A stretch of DNA of 14,481 nt from an uncultured Erysipelotrichaceae bacterium (GCA_902783745.1 CACZRY010000171.1:1-14481); one strand, 5' to 3'. Shown: positions 1-7,233, counted from the first letter of the stretch. Numbers and translations are program-made. The notes: a model not told the origin generated them from the letters alone.

Positions 1-1689
1 AAGCCTGTTGCACAAGTTATTATGAAGTTAATGCAATTAGGAATTATGGCTAATCAAACTCAAACTATCGATAGAGAAACAATAGAATTACTTGCAATGG
101 ATTTTGGTTTTGAATTAAAAGATGAAGTTGTAACAGATGTTACTCGTTTTGATGAGTTTAAGATTGAAGATGATGATTCTAATCTAGTTTCACGTCCACC
201 AGTCGTTACAATTATGGGACATGTAGACCATGGTAAAACTACATTACTTGATACAATCAGAAACTCAAGAATAACAAAGGGTGAAGCTGGTGGTATCACA
301 CAAAGAGTAGGTGCTTATCAGGTAAATCATAAGGGATTTACAATTACATTTATTGATACACCAGGCCATGCTGCATTTACACAAATGCGTGCAAGAGGTG
401 CCCAAATTACAGATATAGTAATTTTAGTTGTTGCAGCTGATGATGGTGTAATGCCACAAACTGAAGAAGCTATTTCTCATGCTAAAGCAGCAGGATGTCC
501 TATTATTGTTGCAGTAAACAAAATGGATAAGCCAACTGCAAATCCAGATAGAGTTAAGCAAGAACTTGCTGACTTAGGATTACTTGCTGAAGATTGGGGT
601 GGAGATACTATTTTCGTTCCAATTTCTGCATTAAAGGGTATGGGTGTTGATAACCTATTAGAAATGGTTCAACTTGTTGCTGAAATGAAGGAATTAAAGG
701 CTAACCCTAATAGAGATGGTATGGGTGTTGTTATTGAAGCATCCCTTGATAAAGGTATGGGTCCTGTTGCAACTCTATTAGTACAAAATGGTACATTAAA
801 GGTTGGAGATGTTATCGTATGTGGTAATACATATGGTAGAGTTAGAATGATGGAAGATGACCGTCATAAGAAATATGATGAAGCTAAACCAAGTGATGCA
901 GTTGTTGTTACAGGATTAAACGAAGTTCCTGAAGCTGGTGATAAGTTCATGGTATTTAAGGATGAACGTTTAGCTAGAAACACAGCTGAAGCAAGAAGCC
1001 AAAAGGCTAAGAACGAAGAAGCTAATGCTAAGAAGGCAACTACATTAGAGGAATTATTTGCATCTCAATCAGAAGATAAGACTAAGCAATTAAATTTAAT
1101 TATTAAGGCTGATGTTCAAGGTTCTGTTGAAGCATTAAAGGGCTCACTTGAAAAGATTAATATTGAAGATTTAAAGGTAAATATTATTCGTGCAACTGTA
1201 GGTACTATTACTGATACAGATGTTTCACTTGCTGAAGCATCACAAGCAATTATTATTGGATTTAACGTAAGACCTATGGCTCCTGTTAGAGCACTTGCAC
1301 AATCTAAGGGTATTGAAATTAGATTATATAATATTATCTATAATGTATTAGATGATATTGAAGCAGCATTAAAGGGTATGCTAGATCCTGTTTATGAGGA
1401 AGTTGTAACAGGTCAAGCAGAAGTTAGAAGTGTATTTAAGATTTCTAAGATTGGATCTGTTGCTGGTTCATATGTTACTGATGGTGTTATTGGACGTGAT
1501 TCTTTAGTAAGAGTATTAAGAGAAGGCGTTGTTGTATTTGAAGGTAAAATGTCATCATTAAGAAGATTTAAAGATGATGTTAAGGAAGTTAAGCAAGGAT
1601 TCGAATGTGGTATTATGATTGATAAGTTCAATGATATCAAAGAAGGCGATGTTATTGAAGCATCTATTATGAAGGAGATTCCTAGATAA
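1..1689 (+). CDS. infB: Translation initiation factor IF-2 (5'-truncated)
   Basis: IF-2 is the GTPase that brings formyl-Met-tRNA to the 30S subunit and promotes 50S joining. The reading frame is open from base 1, so the gene begins before the window; the first ATG (base 22) is internal. The visible 562 residues start in the conserved segment just before the G domain. Fragment residues 73-80 are GHVDHGKT (G1), 119-123 are DTPGH (G3) and 173-176 are NKMD (G4). Domains II, III and the C-terminal initiator-tRNA-binding domain follow, with the expected ending. The N-terminal region is outside the window. The stop codon overlaps the start of rbfA by one base (TAATG), which suggests translational coupling within an infB-rbfA operon. 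The identification rests on the G motifs and on similarity along the whole length. Confidence 0.98.
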   Translation, partial: KPVAQVIMKLMQLGIMANQTQTIDRETIELLAMDFGFELKDEVVTDVTRFDEFKIEDDDSNLVSRPPVVTIMGHVDHGKTTLLDTIRNSRITKGEAGGITQRVGAYQVNHKGFTITFIDTPGHAAFTQMRARGAQITDIVILVVAADDGVMPQTEEAISHAKAAGCPIIVAVNKMDKPTANPDRVKQELADLGLLAEDWGGDTIFVPISALKGMGVDNLLEMVQLVAEMKELKANPNRDGMGVVIEASLDKGMGPVATLLVQNGTLKVGDVIVCGNTYGRVRMMEDDRHKKYDEAKPSDAVVVTGLNEVPEAGDKFMVFKDERLARNTAEARSQKAKNEEANAKKATTLEELFASQSEDKTKQLNLIIKADVQGSVEALKGSLEKINIEDLKVNIIRATVGTITDTDVSLAEASQAIIIGFNVRPMAPVRALAQSKGIEIRLYNIIYNVLDDIEAALKGMLDPVYEEVVTGQAEVRSVFKISKIGSVAGSYVTDGVIGRDSLVRVLREGVVVFEGKMSSLRRFKDDVKEVKQGFECGIMIDKFNDIKEGDVIEASIMKEIPR

Positions 1690-2045
1690 TGGGATTAAGC
1701 CTTAAAAGATTAGAATCTCAAGCTTTAAGAGAACTTTCAATTATACTTCAAAGAGAAGCTAAAAATAAAGAATTAAACCACGTAACAGTAACAGAAGTTA
1801 GAATTACAAATGATTTATCATTTATGACAATATATTATACTTTCTATCAAGGAAAGAAAGAAAATATTATATCAGCTTTAGAAGAATCAAATTCTTTTAT
1901 TAGAAGTGCGTTAGCTAAGAAATTAAATCCTAGAAAAATGCCTGAATTAATTTGGAAATTTGATGAATCTTTAGCTTATGGTAATCATATTGATGACATT
2001 CTAAATGAATTAAAAAAAGAAGAAAAAAATAAAGAAAATAATTAG
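1689..2045 (+). CDS. rbfA: Ribosome-binding factor A
   Basis: RbfA is a small KH-domain protein that binds the 30S subunit during late maturation near the 16S rRNA 5' end and helps cold adaptation. The product has 118 residues, the usual family size. The N-terminal helix (KRLESQALRELSIILQ), the beta strand around VTVTEVRITNDLS and the C-terminal segment FDESLAYGNHIDDILNEL are typical of the family. The tail is short and charged (KKEEKNKENN). The start overlaps the infB stop by one base and no separate SD is needed. The order infB-rbfA is conserved in many Bacillota. The usual followers truB and ribF are absent here and an Mrp-type ATPase follows instead. Confidence 0.96.
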   Translation: MGLSLKRLESQALRELSIILQREAKNKELNHVTVTEVRITNDLSFMTIYYTFYQGKKENIISALEESNSFIRSALAKKLNPRKMPELIWKFDESLAYGNHIDDILNELKKEEKNKENN

Positions 2046-2057
2046 TGAGGTTTTATT

Positions 2058-2882
2058 ATGGCATCTAATTGTACTCATAACTGCAGTACATGTAATAGTG
2101 AATGCAGCCATGAAAATAAAAATCAGCTTTTATCACCTTCAGCAGGTACAAAGATTAAACACATAGTTGGTGTTGTATCTGGTAAGGGTGGAGTTGGTAA
2201 ATCTATGGTAACATCTATGATTGCTGTAGCTTTATCAAAAAAAGGATTTAAGGTTGGTATTTTAGATTCAGATATTACAGGTCCATCTATTCCAAAAGCT
2301 TTTGGAATTGGTGAAGGAGTATCTGGAACTAAAACATTAATGTATCCACCTAAATCTAAGGGTGGAATTGAGGTTATGTCTATTAACTTATTAGTTTCTG
2401 ATCCATCTGAACCAGTTTTATGGAGAGGCCCATTATTTGGTGGTGCTATTAAAAATTTCTATTCAGATACAAAATGGGGTGAACTTGATTATTTATTAAT
2501 TGATATGCCTCCAGGAACTAGTGATGTTGCCTTAACTGTATTTAACCAAATTCCAATTGATGGTGTTATTTTAGTATCTACACCACAAGATTTAGTTAAG
2601 ATGATTGTTGGTAAGGCTGTAAATATGTGTAAGAAGATGAATATAAATGTCTTAGGTTTAGTAGAAAACATGGCATATTACAAATGTCCTTGCTGTGGTA
2701 ATCCATTATTCCCATTTGGACCATCAAAGCTTAATGATGTTTGTGAGACATTTGATCTTACACCTATCGCATCTCTTCCAATTGATACAAACCTTGCGTC
2801 ATTAATTGATAAGGGTAGTGTAGAAGATGCAGATACATCTTCATTTGAAAATGTATTAACAATATTAAATACTTTAGATTAA
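2058..2882 (+). CDS. Mrp/NBP35-family Fe-S cluster carrier P-loop ATPase
   Basis: Mrp/ApbC/NBP35 proteins are cytosolic ATPases that bind and transfer Fe-S clusters to apoproteins. The 274-residue product has the deviant Walker A SGKGGVGKS (residues 41-49), the LLIDMPPGTSD segment (147-156) typical of Mrp, and the bridging C-x2-C (Cys210 and Cys213 in KCPCCG) that holds a cluster between two subunits in the family. In addition, the first 16 residues hold four cysteines at 5, 9, 12 and 16. This recalls the N-terminal cluster of Nbp35, but the spacing is tighter than in eukaryotic Nbp35. There is no N-terminal DUF59 domain, unlike many bacterial Mrp proteins. The start follows a GTGAGG site 12 bases after rbfA, and the gene ends at a strong terminator, so it is probably the last gene of the infB transcript. 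Which proteins it serves is unknown. Confidence 0.9.
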   Translation: MASNCTHNCSTCNSECSHENKNQLLSPSAGTKIKHIVGVVSGKGGVGKSMVTSMIAVALSKKGFKVGILDSDITGPSIPKAFGIGEGVSGTKTLMYPPKSKGGIEVMSINLLVSDPSEPVLWRGPLFGGAIKNFYSDTKWGELDYLLIDMPPGTSDVALTVFNQIPIDGVILVSTPQDLVKMIVGKAVNMCKKMNINVLGLVENMAYYKCPCCGNPLFPFGPSKLNDVCETFDLTPIASLPIDTNLASLIDKGSVEDADTSSFENVLTILNTLD

Positions 2883-2908
2883 AAAAATCAGAGAAATCTG
2901 ATTTTTTT
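2881..2908 (+). terminator. Intrinsic terminator after the mrp-like gene
   Basis: A 12-bp perfect stem (2881-2892 with 2897-2908) is closed by a GAAA tetraloop and ends in seven T, starting inside the stop codon of the Mrp-type gene. The A-run on the 5' arm means it could also act on the opposite strand, but no converging gene is seen. It separates the infB-rbfA-mrp operon from the downstream cassette. Confidence 0.93.
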
Positions 2909-2928
2909 ATTTTTTTTTGGAAAATTTT

Positions 2929-2934
2929 TATAAT
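2929..2934 (+). promoter_or_regulatory. Candidate -10 for the secreted-protein/ABC cassette
   Basis: A perfect TATAAT lies about 40 bases before the first gene of the cassette and just after the preceding terminator. No good -35 is visible at the expected spacing (the region is a T-run), so the assignment is tentative. The position is right, because the cassette must have its own promoter after such a strong terminator. Confidence 0.45.
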
Positions 2935-2972
2935 ATTTCAACTCTTATTTATTATGAGAGGTGAATAGTTAT

Positions 2973-3611
2973 ATGAAAAAAATATTAATTTTATCTAGTA
3001 TTACTTTTTTATTGCTTACAATATCACTAATGTCTAATCAGGCATCTGCAGTATTAATAGCTGAATATTTAACGTATCCTGAATTGATAATGGAATCAGG
3101 AAAATTATCAAGAGATTTTACAAGTAAAGAATATGATAAATATCTAGAAGGTACATACACAAACTGGATGTTTGGAATTGCAGTTAATGTTGTTAACAAA
3201 AACGTACGTACATCTTATATTTCTGATGTTATATATTCTTATACTAATAATTCTAATACAGACATTAAATATACATTAGATATACAAAAAGAAACTAAGA
3301 AAACTTGTTCGTTTCAAACGTCAGCATCAGTAGGTGGTTCTGCATCAGGTAATATAAAAAAAATTAAAGCAGAAGTTTCTGCAAAAGCGAATGTGGATTA
3401 TGCAACAACAGAAGTACAATCTGAAAAAGTAACCCAAAAATATGATGTAGTAATAGAAGCACATTCAAATATTATTGTTTTTTTAGAAGGTCATTTATTA
3501 ATTACAAATGGAGTATTGTCAATATATGATTTTTGGTTTAGAACTTCAGGAACATTTGAACTTGCAATATTACAAGATCAATCTATAAGAGTAGAAAAGA
3601 GTAGCATATGA
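2973..3611 (+). CDS. Secreted protein with possible aerolysin-like beta-rich region
   Basis: I do not recognise this 212-residue protein with certainty. The ATG at 2973 is preferred because GAGAGGTGA (2956-2964) is a good SD for it; a GTG at 2961 lies inside that SD. The N-terminus is a Sec signal peptide (MKK, a hydrophobic core, then ASA at 24-26 as likely cleavage site) with no lipobox cysteine, so the product is probably released. Residues 86-180 are rich in Ser, Thr and alternating beta-strand patterns: a strand with TNNSNTD, a Gly/Ser/Ala stretch (SASVGGSASG, 117-126), a Lys/Ala-rich strand and a second long strand ending in NIIVF. This layout resembles the ETX/MTX2/aerolysin pore-forming fold, but that is inference from pattern only. 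It is the first gene of a four-gene cassette and overlaps the next gene by ATGA. Confidence 0.72.
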   Translation: MKKILILSSITFLLLTISLMSNQASAVLIAEYLTYPELIMESGKLSRDFTSKEYDKYLEGTYTNWMFGIAVNVVNKNVRTSYISDVIYSYTNNSNTDIKYTLDIQKETKKTCSFQTSASVGGSASGNIKKIKAEVSAKANVDYATTEVQSEKVTQKYDVVIEAHSNIIVFLEGHLLITNGVLSIYDFWFRTSGTFELAILQDQSIRVEKSSI

Positions 3612-4453
3612 GACATAAATTATTAATTATAGGAAGTGCTTTAACAACAATAATATTATCTTTATATTTATTTATTATAATAATCTCTTCATTAACTAAA
3701 ATAGATGATATTTCTTGCTATGCAATAAAAACAAATTATTCATTTATATATGAAAGTGAGAAGAGTTTTGATTTGAATCTATATTCACATCAAAAGAATA
3801 ATCTAATATTTTTAAAAGATGAAAATATATATAAAATTCTTTTAGATGATAATCAATATACATTAAGAGTTAATGAAATAAATATAGAAAAAGAAGAAGA
3901 TATTTATAAAATAACAATTAATTCATACCTACCTTTTATATATGATGAAGTAGTATCTCAATCATTTATTTTAAGAATATCAAACGATAAATACTCTATA
4001 TCATTTGATATGGGGTCAATATCAATTCTTAATAGAGATTTTATTGATAATAAATTTGTTATATCACCAACATTTGCAAAAATTGATTCTATTAACAATT
4101 TAGTTGGAATAAATGTATATGGTTATACATTTGATTCATTAGATGATTTAAGAACATCATCTCAAAGCTTTGGTAAATTAAATCTATTGAAATATGAAAC
4201 CTATGTAACTAATATAAATTTTTATGACGATATATCATATTACAATGTAAAGATTGTAAATGAAAATAAAAAAACTGAAATTAAAGCAAAAGATTTTTAT
4301 ATCCCAATTTGTTATAAAAAGTATTATCAAATATATAGCGAGTATGTAGCGTTTTATATAAACGATGAAATATATTATATAGAATCTAATATAAAACCTA
4401 TTAATGGTTATAAAGATTCAAACTTGTATTTATCAGGGGGTGTTTTATCTTGA
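3608..4453 (+). CDS. Membrane-anchored extracellular protein of unknown function
   Basis: This 281-residue protein is not recognised. Residues 5-28 form one hydrophobic helix after a short basic start (MRHK), probably an uncleaved anchor. The remaining 250 or so residues should lie outside the cell and are rich in Ile, Asn, Asp, Tyr and predicted beta strands. No catalytic motif, repeat or membrane-fusion-protein hairpin can be seen. Lysine is coded almost only by AAA, unlike the translation genes nearby, which use much AAG. It overlaps the previous gene by four bases (ATGA), and its stop overlaps the TTG start of the ATPase, so it is made together with both. From context it may be an accessory or substrate-binding part of the ABC transporter, or a partner or immunity protein of the secreted product; neither can be shown from sequence. 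Confidence 0.75.
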   Translation: MRHKLLIIGSALTTIILSLYLFIIIISSLTKIDDISCYAIKTNYSFIYESEKSFDLNLYSHQKNNLIFLKDENIYKILLDDNQYTLRVNEINIEKEEDIYKITINSYLPFIYDEVVSQSFILRISNDKYSISFDMGSISILNRDFIDNKFVISPTFAKIDSINNLVGINVYGYTFDSLDDLRTSSQSFGKLNLLKYETYVTNINFYDDISYYNVKIVNENKKTEIKAKDFYIPICYKKYYQIYSEYVAFYINDEIYYIESNIKPINGYKDSNLYLSGGVLS

Positions 4454-5016
4454 TAGAATTAATTAATGTTACTAAAATATATAAAAATAATAAAATATTA
4501 AATGATATTTCAGTAACTTTTGATAGAAATTTACATATAATTTATGGAAATAATGGTTCTGGTAAATCTACCTTATTAAAAATATTATCAAGTATTATTT
4601 ATAAAACATCTGGTTCAATATTAACTACTGATACAATATCTTATTTACCAGATAAGTTTTTATTGCCAAAGCTTTTAAGTGTAGATAGCTATATAAATCT
4701 AACAATAGGTATGGAATATCAATATTTAGTAGATAAGTATAAGATTCCAAGAAAGCTTATTGGAAACTTATCAAAGGGGAATTTGCAAAAGGTTGGCTTA
4801 TTACAAGTCTTATATCATAAAGCTGATTGTTATATTTTAGATGAACCATTAGATGGACTTGATGATGAAGCTAAAATTTTATTTAAAGAAGAAATAAAAA
4901 GATTATTAAAAGATAAGAAAATTGTAATTATGTCTTTACATGAAAAAAATCTTTTTAGTGACGTTATAAAAAAAGAATATAGTATAAAGGATGGAAAGCT
5001 TTATGAAGAAAATTAA
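4450..5016 (+). CDS. ABC transporter ATP-binding protein (short, TTG start)
   Basis: This cytoplasmic ATPase subunit powers the neighbouring permease. At 188 residues it is shorter than the usual 220-250 but carries all the key motifs: Walker A GNNGSGKST (33-41), signature LSKGNLQK (107-114, the degenerate form seen in exporter-type ATPases), Walker B CYILDEP (127-133, catalytic Glu132), D-loop LDGLDD and H-loop His164. The usual Q-loop glutamine seems replaced by Asp68 (YLPDKF). The start is TTG at 4450: residue 2 onwards (IELINVTKIY) fits the family's first strand, and an AGGGGGTG site lies about eight bases before it. TTGA joins the start to the upstream stop. The 3' end overlaps the permease by 14 bases. 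The lean architecture suits a peptide or bacteriocin self-protection exporter, but the substrate is unknown. Confidence 0.92.
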   Translation: MIELINVTKIYKNNKILNDISVTFDRNLHIIYGNNGSGKSTLLKILSSIIYKTSGSILTTDTISYLPDKFLLPKLLSVDSYINLTIGMEYQYLVDKYKIPRKLIGNLSKGNLQKVGLLQVLYHKADCYILDEPLDGLDDEAKILFKEEIKRLLKDKKIVIMSLHEKNLFSDVIKKEYSIKDGKLYEEN

Positions 5017-5734
5017 AGATTTTTTTGATTTGATAAAATTGTATTTTAGCTTTTTGTTTCAAAAGGTTACTATCATTATTTTAAGTATATCCTTTGTATT
5101 AATGACTATATTATTAATTTTAATCGCAGCATCAGGCTATGATTATGTTTATTATTTAAAGAATTATATTGATATTCATAGCAAATATATTAATGAAGCC
5201 TTACTTATTGTAACATTATTTAATACAATAATTGCATCATGTATGGTAATAAGCCTATTCATAAATTCGATATCTTTTGATCATTTGTACATTTCCTACA
5301 CAAAAAGAAGAACGCTTTTGATAAGTAAGGCATTAATATTGTTTATTGTATTGGCATTTATAACAGCAATAGAAGTAATAATTATATATTTGATACCTAC
5401 AATCAAATATCCGTATTTTAAAATTGATGGTACAATATTATTAGTGCCAATGTTTATATATTTACCTTTATTTACTGAAGTTATTTTATTAATGACTGTA
5501 AGTGTAATTGTACCAAATATCTTTGTAACTATGATTATGGCATTTGTATCAATTGCAGATAAGCTAATACTTGCGAATGTATCTAGTATCTATAATGTAT
5601 TTAAATATATAATTCCATCTTCATATCAAAGTGGAATATATATTTATTCTAATGCGTTATATATGGTACCTATTTTAGGATTGCTATTCTTTATTTTATA
5701 TATTAAAATATATGAGATTAAAGATTTAGCATAA
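5003..5734 (+). CDS. ABC transporter permease, six membrane helices
   Basis: A 243-residue integral membrane protein with about six hydrophobic segments (roughly 21-43, 65-89, 107-131, 146-170, 172-190 and 219-236) and a basic loop (YTKRRTLL, 99-106) between helices 2 and 3. This matches the ABC-2 type exporter permeases in layout, though no family-defining motif is visible. The ATG at 5003 is chosen over the in-frame ATG at 4991 because AAAGGATGG (4987-4995) can then act as SD and the product begins MKKIKDFF. The gene overlaps the ATPase gene by 14 bases, so the two subunits are probably made in balanced amounts. No convincing terminator follows; the infC promoter starts 28 bases downstream, so some read-through into the infC leader is possible. 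Confidence 0.85.
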   Translation: MKKIKDFFDLIKLYFSFLFQKVTIIILSISFVLMTILLILIAASGYDYVYYLKNYIDIHSKYINEALLIVTLFNTIIASCMVISLFINSISFDHLYISYTKRRTLLISKALILFIVLAFITAIEVIIIYLIPTIKYPYFKIDGTILLVPMFIYLPLFTEVILLMTVSVIVPNIFVTMIMAFVSIADKLILANVSSIYNVFKYIIPSSYQSGIYIYSNALYMVPILGLLFFILYIKIYEIKDLA

Positions 5735-5761
5735 AATTTTTTGATTTATGTAAAAAAGTTG

Positions 5762-5790
5762 TTGACATTGATTTTTATTTAGTGTAATAT
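5762..5790 (+). promoter_or_regulatory. Promoter of infC-rpmI-rplT
   Basis: A consensus -35 TTGACA (5762-5767) is followed after 17 bases by TAATAT (5785-5790). An overlapping TATAAT (5788-5793) would give a 20-base spacer and is less likely. Transcription would begin near 5797, about 167 bases before the infC start, leaving room for a regulatory leader. Confidence 0.85.
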
Positions 5791-5796
5791 AATATC

Positions 5797-5960
5797 GTTG
5801 AAATAAATATTGTGGAAAGAAGAAACGCCCGTTTCTCGCCTGATTGATAATTGAGTTGGTAGGCAGAATGTCACTTTGATAGAATTAATTTATTTAAGTA
5901 TGCAATAAGAGGGCTTTCTATGTCCTCTTTTTTATTTCTTTAATTTACCGTGGGGGTGAA
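5797..5960 (+). promoter_or_regulatory. L20-type attenuator leader of the infC operon
   Basis: The leader between promoter and infC holds a hairpin AGAAAC/GTTTCT with loop GCCC (5821-5836), then a structured part closed by GCCT/AGGC (5838-5864) that includes TTGATAATTGAG, and finally an intrinsic terminator (5907-5933). The place, the order of elements and the conserved look fit the L20 leader family, in which excess ribosomal protein L20 binds a 23S rRNA-like structure and causes early termination. Family and mechanism are from knowledge of Bacillus; the assignment here was made by eye without a covariance search. Confidence 0.75.
5907..5933 (+). terminator. Leader terminator (attenuator) before infC
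   Basis: A seven-pair stem (AAGAGGG 5907-5913 with TCCTCTT 5923-5929, last pair G-T) with a nine-base loop is followed by T5928-T5933. It stands 31 bases before the infC start codon and inside the leader, so it should work as a regulated terminator rather than the end of an upstream gene. Confidence 0.85.
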
Positions 5961-5963
5961 ACT

Positions 5964-6500
5964 ATTAACAAGCAAAGAAAAACAAGTGATGCCATCGTAA
6001 ATGAAGACATTCGTGCGAAAGAAATGCTAGTTATAACTGAAGATGGTGAAAAACTAGGCGTTCTTAACCGTAACAAAGCATTGCAGGAAGCTGAAGACAG
6101 AGGACTAGATTTAGTTTTAGTATCTCCAGATGCAAAGCCAGCAGTTGCTAAGATAATGGATTATTCTCGTTTCCGCTTTGAACAACAAAAGAAAGCAAAA
6201 GAAATGAAGAAAAAGCAACATGTAATTGTTGTACAAGAGATTCAATTATCTCCAGTTATCGAACAGCACGACTTTGATACTAAGGTTAACAAAGCCAAGA
6301 CCATTTTAAAGAAGGGTAACAAGGTAAAGATTTCCCTAAGATTCAGAGGTAGAATGATTGTTCACCAAGAATTAGGTAAGGAAGTTGTAGATAGATTTAT
6401 CGAAGCTTTATCAGATGTTACTACAGTAGAATCACCTACTAAGCTTGACGGCAAAACATTATTTGCAGTCGTAGCACCAAAAATAGAAAAACAACAATAA
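5964..6500 (+). CDS. infC: Translation initiation factor IF-3, ATT start
   Basis: IF-3 keeps 30S and 50S subunits apart and checks the initiator tRNA and start codon. The gene is read from the ATT codon at 5964, not the first ATG at 6024. Only the ATT start gives the conserved N-terminal segment (N-K-Q-R, then VNEDIRAKE) before EDGEKLGVL, and a strong SD (GGGGGTGA, 5952-5959) lies just before it. The product is then 178 residues, the usual IF-3 length. The N-domain runs to about residue 75, followed by a basic linker (FRFEQQKKAKEMKKKQ) and the C-domain with KISLRFRGRM. ATT is the known start in Escherichia coli and Bacillus and allows self-control, because IF-3 rejects non-standard starts. 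First gene of infC-rpmI-rplT, behind an L20-type leader. Confidence 0.96.
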   Translation: MNKQRKTSDAIVNEDIRAKEMLVITEDGEKLGVLNRNKALQEAEDRGLDLVLVSPDAKPAVAKIMDYSRFRFEQQKKAKEMKKKQHVIVVQEIQLSPVIEQHDFDTKVNKAKTILKKGNKVKISLRFRGRMIVHQELGKEVVDRFIEALSDVTTVESPTKLDGKTLFAVVAPKIEKQQ

Positions 6501-6515
6501 GAGGAGTGAAGGAAC

Positions 6516-6716
6516 ATGCCAAAGGCAAAAACACATAGTGGTTTAAAGAAGAGAATCAAAATCACAGGAACAGGAAAAATTAAGCGTGGTCATGCATATA
6601 CAGGCCATTTAAAAACTAACAAGTCTCATAAGCAGAACAAGAACTTATCAAAGGCTGGTTTAGTTCATTCAACAGATGAGAAGCGTATTAATCAATTAAT
6701 CGCTAACTTAAAGTAA
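6516..6716 (+). CDS. rpmI: 50S ribosomal protein L35 (bL35)
   Basis: A 66-residue, very basic protein starting [15 protein letters not shown], the standard L35 beginning, with the family ending INQLIANLK. It is a structural part of the large subunit. An SD of GAGGAGTGA lies about eight bases before the ATG. It sits 15 bases after infC and 19 bases before rplT in the classical infC-rpmI-rplT order and should be made from the same L20-controlled transcript. Confidence 0.98.
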   Translation: MPKAKTHSGLKKRIKITGTGKIKRGHAYTGHLKTNKSHKQNKNLSKAGLVHSTDEKRINQLIANLK

Positions 6717-6735
6717 TTGTAGGAGGAATCAGATT

Positions 6736-7146
6736 ATGCCAAGAGTAAAAGGTGGATATACAACAAGAAGAAGACGTAAGGCCGTTTTAAAATTAGCAAA
6801 GGGCTATTATGGATCAAAGCACACATTATATAAGACTGCTCATGAACAAGTTATGCGTTCTATGCAGTATGCATTCAGAGATAGAAAGGCTCGTAAGAGA
6901 GAATTCAGACGTCTTTGGGTTCAAAGAATCAATGCTGCTTGCCAATTAAATGGAATTAAGTATTCTCGTTTCATCAACGGTTTAGCAAATGCTAATATCA
7001 ACATCAACAGAAAGATGTTAGCTGAAATGGCAGTTAATGATGCTGAAGGCTTCAAGGCTTTAGTTGATTTAGCTAAGAAGGGCTTAGAAAACGCACCTGC
7101 TAAGAAAGTTGAAAACGTTGTAGTTTTAACAAAGGCTTCAAAGTAA
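6736..7146 (+). CDS. rplT: 50S ribosomal protein L20 (bL20), with C-terminal extension
   Basis: L20 binds 23S rRNA early in 50S assembly and, in Bacillota, represses its own operon through the leader. Residues 1-115 match the family: [33 protein letters not shown], the basic helix [14 protein letters not shown] and the globular C-domain with RFINGL and [10 protein letters not shown]. The product is 136 residues, about 17 more than the usual 118-119. The extra tail ([19 protein letters not shown]) is basic at the end and of unknown role. An AGGAGGAA-type SD precedes the ATG. The gene is the last of the operon and is closed by a terminator ten bases after its stop. Confidence 0.97.
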   Translation: MPRVKGGYTTRRRRKAVLKLAKGYYGSKHTLYKTAHEQVMRSMQYAFRDRKARKREFRRLWVQRINAACQLNGIKYSRFINGLANANININRKMLAEMAVNDAEGFKALVDLAKKGLENAPAKKVENVVVLTKASK

Positions 7147-7155
7147 AACTATAAA

Positions 7156-7181
7156 AGTGGGATAAATAATCCCACTTTTTT
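7156..7181 (+). terminator. Intrinsic terminator after rplT
   Basis: An eight-pair stem (AGTGGGAT 7156-7163 with ATCCCACT 7169-7176) with a five-base loop and six T. It closes the infC-rpmI-rplT transcript. Confidence 0.94.
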
Positions 7182-7202
7182 GTGTTTAATTTAATACTAA
7201 TA

Positions 7203-7211
7203 TGTTATAAT
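7203..7211 (+). promoter_or_regulatory. Extended -10 promoter of the small membrane protein gene
   Basis: TGTTATAAT (7203-7211) is an extended -10 placed between the rplT terminator and the next ATG (7234). The -35 region is weak, as is common for extended -10 promoters. The 5' UTR would be only about 15 bases. Confidence 0.65.
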
Positions 7212-7233
7212 ACCATAGAAAGTTGGTGCTTTT

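Noticed and set aside
60-299. Minus-strand frame of 79 codons over infB, and similar minus-strand frames at 1413-1640, 2489-2671, 6362-6565, 9915-10172 and 13487-13696.
   Set aside because: They lie opposite strongly conserved genes and give low-complexity products without SD sites; they are shadows of the coding strand.
2961-2963. GTG at 2961 as start of the secreted protein.
   Set aside because: It is inside the SD (GAGAGGTGA) of the ATG at 2973, and starting at 2973 gives a normal signal peptide MKKILIL.
5731-5753. CATAAA/TTTATG inverted repeat after the permease gene, as terminator of the cassette.
   Set aside because: The T-run is in the loop, not after the stem, and the stem is weak; no terminator can be claimed here.
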